From: Asanoa iriomotensis
GTDB lineage: Bacteria; Actinomycetota; Actinomycetes; Mycobacteriales; Micromonosporaceae
Assembly: GCF_016862515.1 (NCBI RefSeq)
Contig: NZ_BONC01000057.1
Span: forward strand, 1-51,739
Length of the DNA stretch: 51,739 nt
Direction of reading: 5' to 3'
Below the pieces are notes generated by a model, which saw only the letters and a list, made by a program, of their open reading frames with translations, was not told the origin of the DNA and did not search any database. Both the position numbers and the translations under genes were made by a program. Positions 36,836 to 45,226 of the stretch are shown here, piece after piece; within the stretch, counting starts at the first letter, position 1, and every line of letters starts with the position of its first letter.

Positions 36836-37648
36836 GTGCCGGTCACTGGCCAGCGGGTGGTTCGGCGTGCTCTCGGGCGGCGCTTGACCAAGTTGCGGCT
36901 CGCCAACGGCAAGTCCCGTCGGGAGGTCGCGGAGGCCAAGCTCGGCATCTCGGAGCCGACGCTGCACCGCATCGAGACCGGCAAGGTCCCGGTCACGGGT
37001 GCCAACGTGCGCGCGCTGTGCTGGCTCTACGGCGCCGACCAGAGCGTCACCGACGCGCTCGCCGAGTTGGCGCTCGGCACGTCGCGCGAGGAGTGGTGGG
37101 ACGGCAGCCCGGTCATCCCGGACTGGTTCAAGCTCTACGTCGGCCTGGAGGCCAGCGCCTCGAAGATCTGCACCTACGACGGCGAGATCATCCCGGGCGA
37201 GTTGCAGACGGAGCAATACGCCCTGGCGGTCTTCGGCGCCGAGCAGCCTCGCGACGACGAGGCCGTGCACCGGCAGGTGAAGCTGCGCATGCAGCGCCAG
37301 CGCGCCCTACTAGCCCGCGCTCCCCGCCTGGTGACGGTGCTGGGCGAGGGGGCGCTGAGCCGACCGGTCGGCGGCAAGACGGTGCTCGACGGGCAGATCG
37401 AGCACCTGCGGCGCACGGCCAAGCGCGACAACGTCGAGATCCGGGTGCTGCCCTTCACCGTCGGGGCCCACGCCGCGATGGCCGGCGCGTTCCGCATCCT
37501 CGACTTCGACGACCCGGACGACCCGGACGTGGTCTACCTCGAGTCCCACGTCGGCGCCCTCTACCTGGAGGAAGAGCACGAGGTCGCCGAGTACCGCCGG
37601 GTCTTCGACCTGGTGATGAAGTCCTCCGTCGCGCTCGAGGCCTTCTAG
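36836..37648 (+). CDS. XRE-family regulator with DUF5753
   Basis: A 270-residue protein starting at GTG 36836 (reading MPVTGQRVVRRALGRRLTKL). GGGAGG eight bases upstream decides this start over ATG 36797. The helix-turn-helix is at about residues 10-60 (SRREVAEAKLGISEPTLHRIETGK). DUF5753 follows with FKLYVGLEASASKICTYDGEIIPGELQTEQYA, RQRALLARAP and VRVLPFTVGAHAAMAG-like blocks. TAAGGT at 36778-36783 is a candidate -10. It is followed by a DUF574 methyltransferase; the DUF397 partner may be the 38627 gene. Confidence 0.85.
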   Translation: MPVTGQRVVRRALGRRLTKLRLANGKSRREVAEAKLGISEPTLHRIETGKVPVTGANVRALCWLYGADQSVTDALAELALGTSREEWWDGSPVIPDWFKLYVGLEASASKICTYDGEIIPGELQTEQYALAVFGAEQPRDDEAVHRQVKLRMQRQRALLARAPRLVTVLGEGALSRPVGGKTVLDGQIEHLRRTAKRDNVEIRVLPFTVGAHAAMAGAFRILDFDDPDDPDVVYLESHVGALYLEEEHEVAEYRRVFDLVMKSSVALEAF

Positions 37649-37700
37649 CTTCCCCCGGGGCGACAAGGTCCGGTGCCTTCGGGCATAGTGGACCTTGACG

Positions 37701-38540
37701 GTGAATGAACCCTGGGGAGGGCTCGTGTCTGGTGTCGCGCACGATGGCAACAACAAGCCCGCGACCGCGGCACGCATCTACGACTTCCACCTTGGCGGCA
37801 CGCACAACTTCGCGGCCGACCGGGCGGCGGCGCAGGCGATCACCCAGATGTTCCCGTTCGTGCCGCTGCTGGCCCGCACCAACCGCGCCTTCCTGGGGCG
37901 CGCCGTGCGGCACCTGGCGAGCCAGGGCATCACCCAGTTCCTCGACGTCGGCTCCGGCATCCCGACCGAGGGCAACGTCCACGAGATCGCCCAGGAGATC
38001 GTCCCCGAGGCCCGGGTCGTCTACGTCGACATCGACCCCGTCGCCGTCTCGGAGAGCCTCGACCTGCTGGCCGGCAACGACAACGCGACCGCGATCCGGG
38101 CCGACCTGCGCGACCCGCAGTCCATTCTCGACCACCCGCAGGTCCGCAAGATCATCGACTTCGACCAGCCGGTCGGCCTGCTGATGGTGGCCGTGCTGCA
38201 CTTCGTCTCCGAGGACGACCTCGCCAGCCGGGCGGTGCGCGAGCTGCTGACCCCGCTGCCGCCGGGCAGCTACCTGGCCATCTCGCACGGGTCGGCCGAG
38301 GGCATGCAGCGCGATCTGGCCAACCTGGACAACGCGCAGGACGTCTACAAGCGCGACACCGCGACGCCGTTCGTGCTGCGGACCAAGGCCCAGGTGGCTT
38401 CCTACTTCGACGGGCTCGACCTGGTGGAGCCCGGCGTCGTGTGGCTGCCCGAGTGGCGGCCCGCGCCCGGTGACCCGCAGGACTTCGCCGACCGGCCCAC
38501 CGAGAGCGGTGGGATCTGCGCGGTGGGGAAGGTGCGCTGA
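37701..38540 (+). CDS. SAM-dependent methyltransferase, DUF574 family
   Basis: A 279-residue protein. KPATAARIYDFHLGGTHNFAADR is the hallmark of actinobacterial DUF574 methyltransferases (A-R-x-Y-D-x-x-L-G-G-x-x-N-F-x-x-D). FLDVGSGIPTEGNVHEIAQ is the SAM-binding motif and VYVDIDPVAV the acidic loop. ILDFDQPVGLL and AISHG are also typical. Substrate is unknown; many copies occur in actinomycete genomes, often near XRE/DUF397 genes as here. Starts TTG 37695, GTG 37701 and GTG 37725 are all possible. A strong terminator follows. Confidence 0.85.
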   Translation: MNEPWGGLVSGVAHDGNNKPATAARIYDFHLGGTHNFAADRAAAQAITQMFPFVPLLARTNRAFLGRAVRHLASQGITQFLDVGSGIPTEGNVHEIAQEIVPEARVVYVDIDPVAVSESLDLLAGNDNATAIRADLRDPQSILDHPQVRKIIDFDQPVGLLMVAVLHFVSEDDLASRAVRELLTPLPPGSYLAISHGSAEGMQRDLANLDNAQDVYKRDTATPFVLRTKAQVASYFDGLDLVEPGVVWLPEWRPAPGDPQDFADRPTESGGICAVGKVR

Positions 38541-38557
38541 CCCGCACCGACACGCGT

Positions 38558-38594
38558 GCGCCGGGCCGGTTCCACCGGCCCGGCGCTTTTCTTT
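38558..38594 (+). terminator. Rho-independent terminator
   Basis: A perfect 13-bp stem (GCGCCGGGCCGGT and complement), TCC loop and TTTTCTTT tract, 17 bases after the methyltransferase stop. Confidence 0.95.
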
Positions 38595-38626
38595 GTGTGT
38601 AGCCAGGTCAGGCTCTGCTCGCTCGC

Positions 38627-38833
38627 TCAGTCCTTGAGCAGCTGATCGAACTCGCCGCCCTTGGCGCCGAAGAGGAACGAGTCCCATTCCTCGGTGGTGA
38701 ACCGCACCAGGCCGCCGGAACGGTTCTTGCTGTTGCGCACCTCGATCCATCCTTCGTGGCGGCGCGCTTCCACGCAGCTGCCACCGTTGCCCGTCGATCG
38801 GCTGGACATGATCCATCCCGTGCTGTCCGGCAT
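38627..38833 (-). CDS. DUF397 protein
   Basis: A 68-residue protein. GWIMSSRSTGNGGSCVEARR, then VRNSKNRSGGLVRFTTEEWDSFLFGAKGGEFDQL is a full DUF397 pattern. The ATG at 38833 is chosen because the family starts there; the frame stays open upstream to 39040 but those residues match nothing. The nearest XRE-DUF5753 gene is 36836, on the other strand and one gene away. Confidence 0.85.
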   Translation of the reverse strand: MPDSTGWIMSSRSTGNGGSCVEARRHEGWIEVRNSKNRSGGLVRFTTEEWDSFLFGAKGGEFDQLLKD

Positions 38834-39207
38834 GGGGTTGTCCCTTCTGGTCATTTGACGTGGAAACTGGCGCCCACCACGGTTTCCGGCGAACCGGACA
38901 CCCGCGCGGTCGAAATCCAGAAGTTGCTCTGGGTAGTCGAAGATCGGCACCGCGTGCCTGTTTCGAGCTGCCATCGCTGCACTTGCTCCTGGTAGAGACC
39001 GATATTGGTTGTACGGCCGGCGGCTTGCTTCTTTCACCATGAAACCGCGAGGTACATAGCGTAACTGAAACTCGCCGCGATGGATGACCTCAGGATGTTA
39101 AAGATCGCCGTGAAATCTTGCACGCTGATCGGCCGGCTGAGATGCTCATCTACATAAGACCTCCCGCGAGCTCCCCCAAGCACCGACCCGCGACGGAGTT
39201 GATCCAC
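38834..39207. other. Intergenic region, lower GC
   Basis: This 374-bp stretch holds no gene I can support. It is noticeably less GC-rich than its surroundings. The reverse-strand frame of the DUF397 gene stays open through 39040, but the sequence is not recognisable. Promoters for the DUF397 gene and for the 39208 gene must lie here. Confidence 0.5.
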
Positions 39208-39480
39208 ATGGCCGCGCCGCTGCTCGACCCCAACCTCCGCACGGAACCCGAAACCGTTCCCGGAGCCGGCTTCCAGCCCGGCACCTGGGTGTGGGTGCAC
39301 ACGTCGGGCAGTTGGCGCCCCGGGATCGTGCTCCACTCCTCGCCGCACGCGGCGACGGTCCGCTACCGGCCCGCGGAAGGTCGAGGCACCAGCGTGGACA
39401 CCGTGACCAGCCACTCGCTCGCCGCGCGGAAGGACGAGGACCCTTTCCTCGACGGCGCGCCGATGCGCGCCCTCCGCTGA
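39208..39480 (+). CDS. Small SH3-like protein, unknown
   Basis: A 90-residue protein starting MAAPLLDPNLRTEPETVPG. The core GTWVWVHTSGSWRPGIVLHSSPHAATVRY is a short beta-barrel pattern (W-V-x-x-x-x-W-R-P-G-x-V) like small SH3-type domains in actinobacterial proteins. No catalytic residues are visible. GGAG ten bases upstream supports the ATG at 39208. Function unknown. Confidence 0.6.
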   Translation: MAAPLLDPNLRTEPETVPGAGFQPGTWVWVHTSGSWRPGIVLHSSPHAATVRYRPAEGRGTSVDTVTSHSLAARKDEDPFLDGAPMRALR

Positions 39481-39555
39481 CCGCACGTTCGTCCACATTG
39501 GATTAGATGCTCTGGGGCGCCGCCAGGTTGCCTCGATCGGCTGAGAGTTTTTCCA

Positions 39556-40224
39556 CTATCCGTCGCCGGGAGTGACGAGGCCCGTCTCGTAGGCCAGCAC
39601 CACCGCCTGCGCCCGGTCGCGTAGGCCCAGCTTGGCGAAGATGCGGGCGACGTGGGTCTTCACCGTCGCCTCACTGAGCGTGAGGGCGCTCGCCAGCTCC
39701 GTGTTGGACAGTCCGCGGCCGAGCAGGGCCAGCACCTCGCGTTCCCGCGGCGTCAGCGGTGCCAGGTCCTTCTCGTTCTGGGCCGGAACGTCCCGCCGGT
39801 CCTCGACGGCGAACCGCTGCACCAGCCGCCTCGTGATCGACGGTGCGAGCAGCGCGTCGCCGGTGGTGACCAGGCGCACCGCGTTGGCCAGGTGGTCGGC
39901 CGTGACGTCCTTGAGCAGGAAGCCGCTCGCGCCGATCGACAGCGCGGCGTAGACGTACCGGTCGAGGTCGAAGGTCGTCAGCATCAGCACCCGGCAGCCG
40001 CCGTCGTCGTCCAGGATGCGCCGGGTCGCGTCGAGGCCGTTCATCGTCGGCATCCGGATGTCCATCAGCACGACGTCCGGCCGCAGCCGCCGGGCGGCCG
40101 CCACCGCCTCGGCGCCGTCGGCGGCCTCACCGACCACGTCGATGCCGCGGGCGGTCAGGATCAGCCGGAAACCGGTGCGGATCAGCTCCTGGTCGTCGGC
40201 GATCAGCACCCGGGGGGCCGTCAC
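39556..40224 (-). CDS. NarL/LuxR-type response regulator
   Basis: A 222-residue protein starting at GTG 40224. Residues 1-120 are the receiver domain: DD near 9-10, phosphoacceptor Asp in VLMDIRMP near 55, and the Lys in FLLKDV near 105. Residues 150-215 are the LuxR helix-turn-helix (LTPREREVLALLGRGLSNTELASAL, then SEATVKTHVARIFAKL). It would be phosphorylated by the kinase encoded just upstream (GTGA overlap) and probably controls the divergent ABC exporter genes. Confidence 0.9.
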   Translation of the reverse strand: MTAPRVLIADDQELIRTGFRLILTARGIDVVGEAADGAEAVAAARRLRPDVVLMDIRMPTMNGLDATRRILDDDGGCRVLMLTTFDLDRYVYAALSIGASGFLLKDVTADHLANAVRLVTTGDALLAPSITRRLVQRFAVEDRRDVPAQNEKDLAPLTPREREVLALLGRGLSNTELASALTLSEATVKTHVARIFAKLGLRDRAQAVVLAYETGLVTPGDG

Positions 40225-41021
40225 GGGTACTCCACCGGGATGCGGGCGCGGACCCGGTAACCGCCGCCGAGCCGCCGCCGCGCGTCGAGGTCGCCGCCGT
40301 AGACCGCGACCCGCTGGCGCAGCCCGACGAGTCCGCGCCCGGCGCCCGCTCTGGCGTGCGGTTCCGGCCGGGCGCCGGTCAGCACGCTCGGGCCGCTGGT
40401 GAGCACCTCGACCCGCAGCGAATGCTCGGCGTACCGGACGGTGACCTCGGCCTTTCCGCCCGTGCCGTGCTTGAGCGCGTTGGTCAGCGCCTCCTGGACG
40501 ATCCGGTACGCGGTGACGTCGACGCCGGAGGGCAGCGGCTTCGGCTCGCCGGAGATCCGCACCTCGACCGGCAGGCCGGCGAAGGCGATCCGGTCGACGA
40601 GGGGGCTGAGCCGGCTGAGGCTGGGCTGCGGGGCGTCCGGGGTGTCCGGCTCGCCGTCGGCCGACGGCGCGAGCAGGCCGAGCAGGTGTCTGAGCTCGGT
40701 CATCGTCGTGCGGCCCGCGCCCTCCACGGCGTCGAGCGCCCGGGCGGCGTCGTCGGGCAGCGTGGTCAGCACCTCGCGGGCCGCGGTGGCCTGCACGACC
40801 ATGAGGCTCACGTTGTGGCTCACGATGTCGTGCAGCTCCCGGGCGATCCGGGCCCGTTCCTCCTCGACGGCCTTGTGCGCGGCCGTCTCCCGCTCGCGTT
40901 CGAGCAGCCAGCCGCGCTGCTCCATCGCCCGGCTGTGCCGGTTCCGGGCGCGCAGCCACGCCACGCACAGGCCCGCCGCGACCGCGGTCGCGAGGGCGGC
41001 CACCAGCCAACCCACCCACAC
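40221..41021 (-). CDS. Sensor histidine kinase, HisKA_3 type, short form
   Basis: A 266-residue kinase. One N-terminal membrane helix (about residues 2-24) is followed by the HisKA_3 segment with the phosphorylated His in ARELHDIVSHNVS near residue 64. The ATPase domain has YRIVQEALTNALKHG (N box) and GRGLVGLRQRVAVYGG (G box). The multi-helix N-terminal sensor typical of NarL-linked kinases is missing, so it may sense through the membrane itself or a partner such as the adjacent ABC transporter. It is the first gene of the two-component operon. Confidence 0.9.
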   Translation of the reverse strand: MWVGWLVAALATAVAAGLCVAWLRARNRHSRAMEQRGWLLERERETAAHKAVEEERARIARELHDIVSHNVSLMVVQATAAREVLTTLPDDAARALDAVEGAGRTTMTELRHLLGLLAPSADGEPDTPDAPQPSLSRLSPLVDRIAFAGLPVEVRISGEPKPLPSGVDVTAYRIVQEALTNALKHGTGGKAEVTVRYAEHSLRVEVLTSGPSVLTGARPEPHARAGAGRGLVGLRQRVAVYGGDLDARRRLGGGYRVRARIPVEYP

Positions 41022-41139
41022 ACCATGGCAGAACGCATGGCGCGCCGCGTCATCCGCGGGGCCAGCCGCCTACATCCCGGGTATGACGGCGGCGCCGGGT
41101 TGCATCCAGCGGCCGACGCCGTCCTGGTCGGTGGGTGGA

Positions 41140-41145
41140 TAACTT
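41140..41145 (+). promoter_or_regulatory. -10 box for a leaderless start
   Basis: TAACTT ends six bases before the ATG at 41152. It lies 119 bp from the divergent kinase start, so control by the response regulator from this gap is plausible. Confidence 0.5.
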
Positions 41146-41151
41146 GCTGCC

Positions 41152-41835
41152 ATGACCACAGTCGTGCGGCTGGAGAACGTCCGCAAAGAGTACGGCGACA
41201 CGACCGCGCTGGCCGGTGTGTCCCTGGAGATCCGGGCCGGCGAGGCGGTGGCGGTGATGGGACCGTCGGGGTGCGGCAAGTCCACCCTGCTCAACATGAT
41301 CGCCGGGCTGGACCGGCCGACGTCCGGCTCGGTGTGGGTGCAGGACCAGGACCTCGGCCGGCTCAACGAGACCAAGCTGGCGCTGTTCCGCCGCCACCGG
41401 ATCGGCATGATTTTCCAGTTCTTCAACCTGCTCGACGACCTGCCGGCGCTGGACAACGTGGCGCTGGCCGCGCAGCTGACCGGCTCGCGGGTGGCCACCG
41501 CCCGGCAGCGGGCGATGGAACTGCTCGACGAGCTGGGCATCGCGGACCGGCGCAACATCTACCCGGCGGCGCTCAGCGGGGGCGAGCGACAGCGGGTGGC
41601 GGTCGCGCGGGCGCTGATGAACCGGCCCGGGTTGTTGCTGGCCGACGAGCCGACGGGGGCGTTGGACAGCCGGTCCGGCGAGCAGGTGATGGACCTGCTG
41701 CTCGACCTCAACCAGATCGGCCAGACCCTGCTGATCGTCACGCACGACGAGCGGCTCGCCACCCGCTGCGCGAGCCGCGTCGTCGAGCTCGCCGACGGCC
41801 GCGTCACCAACGAGCGCGCCCTGGAACGGGCATGA
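41152..41835 (+). CDS. MacB/LolD-type ABC transporter ATP-binding protein
   Basis: A 227-residue ATPase. GPSGCGKST near residue 38 is Walker A, RIGMIFQFFNLLDDLPALDNVAL is the Q-loop typical of the MacB/LolD/FtsE group, LSGGERQRVAVARAL is the signature and LLLADEPTGALDS is Walker B. It energises the FtsX-type permease encoded by the next gene (ATGA overlap). The pair probably acts as an exporter or mechanotransmitter, often for antimicrobial peptides or lipids. Confidence 0.92.
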   Translation: MTTVVRLENVRKEYGDTTALAGVSLEIRAGEAVAVMGPSGCGKSTLLNMIAGLDRPTSGSVWVQDQDLGRLNETKLALFRRHRIGMIFQFFNLLDDLPALDNVALAAQLTGSRVATARQRAMELLDELGIADRRNIYPAALSGGERQRVAVARALMNRPGLLLADEPTGALDSRSGEQVMDLLLDLNQIGQTLLIVTHDERLATRCASRVVELADGRVTNERALERA

Positions 41836-44192
41836 GTGCGGTCTGGCGGGCGGCGCGGGCGGCCGTGCGGCGCCGGCGGGTGCAGACGTTCGTGATCGGG
41901 CTCGTCGTGCTGCTGTCGACGACGACCATCGTGGTGGCGCTGTCGTTGTTGTCGGCGACGTCGGCGCCGTTCGACAAGGCGTTCGCCCGGCAGGCCGGGC
42001 CGCACGCGATCGCGGAGTTCGACCCGGCGGTCGTCTCCGCCGAACAGCTCACCGCCGCGAAGACCGGGGTCGCGGCCGTCGCGGGGCCGTTCCCGCTGAC
42101 GGTCCTCGAACCCGCCATCCGCACCGGGCCGGGACCGCGCGGTCCGCTGACCGTCGTCGGGCGCGGCGACCCGGGCGGCCCGGTCGACAAGCTCGACCTC
42201 TGGGACGGCCGCTGGCCGGCCGCGCCGGGGGAGATCGTGCTCAACGAGCCCGTGCACCCCACGGACCGGGTCCCGCCGGACCCCGACTCGATCACCCTCG
42301 ACGGGACGACCTTCACGATCGTCGGCCGGGCCTACGGCCTCGCGGGTTCGGCCGACGCCTGGGTGACGCCGGAGCAGATGGCCGCGCTGCGGCCGACCGG
42401 GATCCAGATGCTCTACCGGTTCACCGGTGACGTGTCGAGCGCCGCGGCCGTCGAGGACTCCCTGGCCGCCGTCACCGCCGGCCTGCCGGCGAAAGCCCTG
42501 GTCGCCTCGCAGGCGTACACCGTGGTCAAGGAACGCATCTCCACGGACATCGCGGTGTACGTGCCGTTCCTCGCGACGTTCGGCGTGCTCGGACTGGTCG
42601 TCGGGATCGTGATCGTCGGCAACGTCGTCAGCGGAGCGGTCGTGTCCGGCTACCGGCACATCGGCATCCTCAAGGCGGTCGGCTTCACGCCGCGCCAGGT
42701 CGTCGGGGTCTACCTGGTCATGGTGTCCGTGCCGGCCATCGTGGCCTGCGTGCTCGGCACGGTGCTGGGCACCCTGGCCGCGCAACCGCTGCTGCGGGAG
42801 GGTTTCCAGGGGCTCGGGCTCGATCCCGGCATCGGCGCCGGCGGCGGCATCTGGCTGGCCGTGCTCGTCGGCGTGCCGTTGACGGTGCTGCTGGCGGCGT
42901 TCGTCCCGGCGACCCGGGCGCACCGCCTGTCGGCGGCGGAGGCGATCACCGCGGGCAGCGCGCCACGGGCCGGTCGCGGCACGCGGGTGCAGCACCGGCT
43001 GGCCGGCGTACGCCTGCCGCGTGCCGTGTCGTTGGGTCTGGGTCAGCCGTTCGCGCGGCCCGGGCGCACCTGGTTCACCGTCGCCGCCGTGCTGCTCGGC
43101 GTGACAACCGTGACGTTCGCGACCGGGCTCGCCGACACGCTCGTGCGGGTCTCCACGATCCAGGACCGGTCCGACGGGCAGATCGTGGTGCACGCGTCCG
43201 ACGGACGCAGCCGGATGGCGCCCGACGGCGCGCCGCCGCCGGGCCAGCCCGTGGCCACCACCCGCACCGACGCGCAGGTCGAGGAGCTGCTCCGCGGACT
43301 GCCGGGCGCGGCGCGGGTCGCCGCCCGGTACAGGCTGCCGGTGTCCGAGGTCGGGCAGACCGAGAACCTGGACGTCAACTTCTTCCGCGGTGACTACTCG
43401 ACGATGGGGTACGCGGACGAGCTCACGGCCGGGCGCTGGATGGCCGGCCCCGAGGAGACCGTGGTGCCGGCGCAGCTCATGCGGGAGCGCGGCCTGTCGA
43501 TCGGTGACCGGTTGACGCTGCGGCTCGGCTCCGCGTCGCGGTCGCTGACCGTGGTCGGCGAGGTGATGGACGGTCCCGACGGGCCGCCGGGCATCGTCGC
43601 GGACTGGAGCGTGCTCACGTCACTGGCGCCGGAGCGGGTGGTCCCTGCGCACGAGGTGCTCTACCAGGTCCAGCTCGTCGCGGGCTTCGACGTCGCGTCG
43701 TATGTTCGGGCGGTTGCCGCCGCCGACGCCAGCCTGGACGCCTGGGACACCTCGCAGCTCAGCGACCTGCTGGTGACGGTGGTGGGCTTCTCGTCGGCGT
43801 TGGCGCTGCTGCTGTCCACTGTGGCCGCCCTGGGCGTCTTCAACACGGTCGTGCTCAACGTCCGGGAGCGCCGGCGCGACCTCGGCATGCTCAAGTCGAT
43901 CGGGATGACGCCGCGTCAGGTGGTCACGATGGTGCTGTCGTCGATGCTGGTCGTGGGTCTGGCAGGCGGGCTGCTCGGCATCCCGCTGGGTGTGCTGGCG
44001 CACCGGTTCATCCTGCCGCAGGCCGCGGACGCCAGTCAGGTGTCGTTGCCGTCGAGCGTCATGGCGGTCTGGCACGCGCCGACGTTGGCGTTGTTGGCCC
44101 TCTCCGGGGTGGTGATCGCGCTGCTCGGGGCGCTGGTGCCGGCCGGCGGCGCGGCCCGGCTCACGATCGCCGAGGTGCTGCACAATGAATGA
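41832..44192 (+). CDS. FtsX/MacB-type ABC transporter permease
   Basis: A 786-residue membrane protein with two FtsX domains. The first helix is at about residues 18-40, followed by a large outside domain (about 45-240). Helix groups with GYRHIGILKAVGFTPRQVVGVYL (about 275-300) and RRRDLGMLKSIGMTPRQVVTMVL (about 680-700) are the two FtsX signatures. A second outside domain lies at about 440-620. With the ATPase it forms an exporter-like complex; the gene order with a divergent two-component system is common for peptide-stress modules. Confidence 0.9.
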   Translation: MSAVWRAARAAVRRRRVQTFVIGLVVLLSTTTIVVALSLLSATSAPFDKAFARQAGPHAIAEFDPAVVSAEQLTAAKTGVAAVAGPFPLTVLEPAIRTGPGPRGPLTVVGRGDPGGPVDKLDLWDGRWPAAPGEIVLNEPVHPTDRVPPDPDSITLDGTTFTIVGRAYGLAGSADAWVTPEQMAALRPTGIQMLYRFTGDVSSAAAVEDSLAAVTAGLPAKALVASQAYTVVKERISTDIAVYVPFLATFGVLGLVVGIVIVGNVVSGAVVSGYRHIGILKAVGFTPRQVVGVYLVMVSVPAIVACVLGTVLGTLAAQPLLREGFQGLGLDPGIGAGGGIWLAVLVGVPLTVLLAAFVPATRAHRLSAAEAITAGSAPRAGRGTRVQHRLAGVRLPRAVSLGLGQPFARPGRTWFTVAAVLLGVTTVTFATGLADTLVRVSTIQDRSDGQIVVHASDGRSRMAPDGAPPPGQPVATTRTDAQVEELLRGLPGAARVAARYRLPVSEVGQTENLDVNFFRGDYSTMGYADELTAGRWMAGPEETVVPAQLMRERGLSIGDRLTLRLGSASRSLTVVGEVMDGPDGPPGIVADWSVLTSLAPERVVPAHEVLYQVQLVAGFDVASYVRAVAAADASLDAWDTSQLSDLLVTVVGFSSALALLLSTVAALGVFNTVVLNVRERRRDLGMLKSIGMTPRQVVTMVLSSMLVVGLAGGLLGIPLGVLAHRFILPQAADASQVSLPSSVMAVWHAPTLALLALSGVVIALLGALVPAGGAARLTIAEVLHNE

Positions 44193-44268
44193 TCTTTTTA
44201 TTCCGTTGCTCTGTCGCGGCGTGCGGCTTACCTTTGATACAGACACCAACGAGCAAGGAGACCCGGAG

Positions 44269-44391
44269 ATGATGCGGCAGATGGATTCGCGACCGTGGCG
44301 GCAGACGCCGCGCGGATGCGCGTTCCTGCCCGGTCTCGCTGGGCTATCCGGTCTCGAAGCCAAGCCCAACGCGGGTCGGTGGCTGACGTAG
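44269..44391 (+). CDS. Short ORF with strong ribosome-binding site, possible leader peptide
   Basis: A 40-codon ORF starting with two ATGs, the first at 44269, with AAGGAG eight bases upstream. The product, MMRQMDSRPWRQTPRGCAF then LPGLAGLSGLEAKPN, has five Arg and two Trp and one Cys. It matches nothing I know. A terminator starts 19 bases after the stop. It could be a leader peptide of the tRNA island, a small peptide linked to the exporter just upstream, or a chance ORF with a good start. Confidence 0.45.
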   Translation: MMRQMDSRPWRQTPRGCAFLPGLAGLSGLEAKPNAGRWLT

Positions 44392-44410
44392 CGCTCATTC
44401 TCGAGCGCTG

Positions 44411-44449
44411 ACGCCGCCCACCCGTAAGGGACCGGGCGGCGTTTCTTTT
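44411..44449 (+). terminator. Rho-independent terminator
   Basis: A 9-bp stem (ACGCCGCCC and complement), 14-nt loop and TTTCTTTT tract after the short ORF and ahead of the tRNA island. Confidence 0.9.
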
Positions 44450-44505
44450 GCACTCTTATTCTCCTACCGCGCCAATGGGCGCGGTTGGGATCGTGATTTG
44501 AGAAC

Positions 44506-44523
44506 TCCACAGTGGATGGCATT
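44506..44523 (+). repeat. Left copy of an 18-bp inverted repeat
   Basis: TCCACAGTGGATGGCATT here is the exact reverse complement of 47564-47581. The two copies bracket about 3 kb with most of the tRNA genes and both endonuclease genes. The first 11 bases are themselves a small palindrome. The same gap (44450-44562) also has an 8-bp hairpin at about 44467-44486. Confidence 0.7.
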
Positions 44524-44562
44524 TGTTTGTCCCTCGGCCTCTGTTGTTTGGTCGAGGGCTTT

Positions 44563-44635
44563 CGGGAACGACCGGCTCGGTGACCGGACCTGCTTTGGGT
44601 GCAGGAAGCGCGGGGTTCGACTCCCTGGTTCCCGA
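44563..44635 (+). tRNA. tRNA-Pro (UGG), unusual D arm
   Basis: The fold is complete: 7-bp acceptor CGGGAAC/GTTCCCG, 4-bp D stem CCGG/CCGG, anticodon stem CCTGC/GCAGG with anticodon TGG at 44596-44598, five-base variable region, and T arm with TTCGACT loop. Position 8 is G rather than T, and the D arm does not have the usual A-G-x-T-G-G layout, so it is a divergent gene. No CCA is encoded. Confidence 0.7.
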
Positions 44636-44640
44636 CACAC

Positions 44641-44713
44641 GCGGATGTGGCGCAGTTGGCAGCGCGGCACCTTGCCATGGTGCAGGTCACCGGTTCGAGC
44701 CCGGTCATCCGCT
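44641..44713 (+). tRNA. tRNA-Gly (GCC)
   Basis: A regular cloverleaf: acceptor GCGGATG/CATCCGC, D arm GCGC/GCGC with GG in the loop, anticodon GCC in loop TTGCCAT, variable AGGTC, T arm ACCGG/CCGGT with TTCGAGC. It starts five bases after the tRNA-Pro, so they are probably one transcript. No CCA is encoded. Confidence 0.9.
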
Positions 44714-44748
44714 CAACGCAGTCGTTCTGACAACGAAAGGAGGACCCG

Positions 44749-45189
44749 GTGGACGTCCTGGTCATCAACGCCGACCTCGGCCCGCTCCACCGGGTCAGTT
44801 TGCGGCACGCCGTGCGGATGCTCGTCCGGCAGGTCGCCGAGGTTCACGAGGCACGGCCCGACAGCCTGATCGGCGTCTATCCGGTGCCGACCGTCGTGCG
44901 CCTCGTGCGTTATGTGGTCACGAGGTGGCGCTACACCTCGGTGCCGGGTTGGTCGCGGCAGGGCGTGCTGATCCGCGACGGGCGCCGGTGCGCCTACTGC
45001 GGCGGCCACGCCACCACGGTCGACCACGTCCTGCCCCGCTCCCGCGGCGGCCGCAACACGTGGACCAACACCATCGCGGCCTGCGACGGCTGCAACCAGC
45101 GCAAGGGTGACCGCACCCCGGCCGAGGCCGGGATGATCCCGCGGCACGAGCCGACGACCCCGTCGTGGGCGTCGCTCACCCAGCGCTGA
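44749..45189 (+). CDS. HNH endonuclease
   Basis: A 146-residue protein. The C-terminal third is an HNH domain with two zinc-type Cys pairs: RCAYCGGHATTVDHVLPRSRGG, then NTIAACDGCNQRKGDRTP. The His in VDHVLP and the Asn in W-T-N are the catalytic HNH residues. Residues 1-70 are a helical N-terminal domain typical of free-standing actinobacterial HNH enzymes. It cuts double-stranded DNA and, within a tRNA island, may act as a homing-type nuclease. AAAGGAGG precedes the GTG start. Confidence 0.88.
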   Translation: MDVLVINADLGPLHRVSLRHAVRMLVRQVAEVHEARPDSLIGVYPVPTVVRLVRYVVTRWRYTSVPGWSRQGVLIRDGRRCAYCGGHATTVDHVLPRSRGGRNTWTNTIAACDGCNQRKGDRTPAEAGMIPRHEPTTPSWASLTQR

Positions 45190-45190
45190 C

Positions 45191-45222
45191 CGCGGCCGGC
45201 GGTCTCCCTGCCGCCGGCCGCG
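45191..45222. terminator. GC-rich hairpin after the HNH gene
   Basis: A perfect 12-bp stem (CGCGGCCGGCGG and complement) with an 8-nt loop follows the HNH stop codon by one base. It has no T-run, so termination could be partial and allow transcription into the tRNA-Gln gene. Confidence 0.65.
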
Positions 45223-45226
45223 TCCT

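Noticed and set aside
44467-44486. Eight-base-pair hairpin as a terminator for the tRNA island on the reverse strand
   Set aside because: There is no T-run and no reverse-strand gene ends here.
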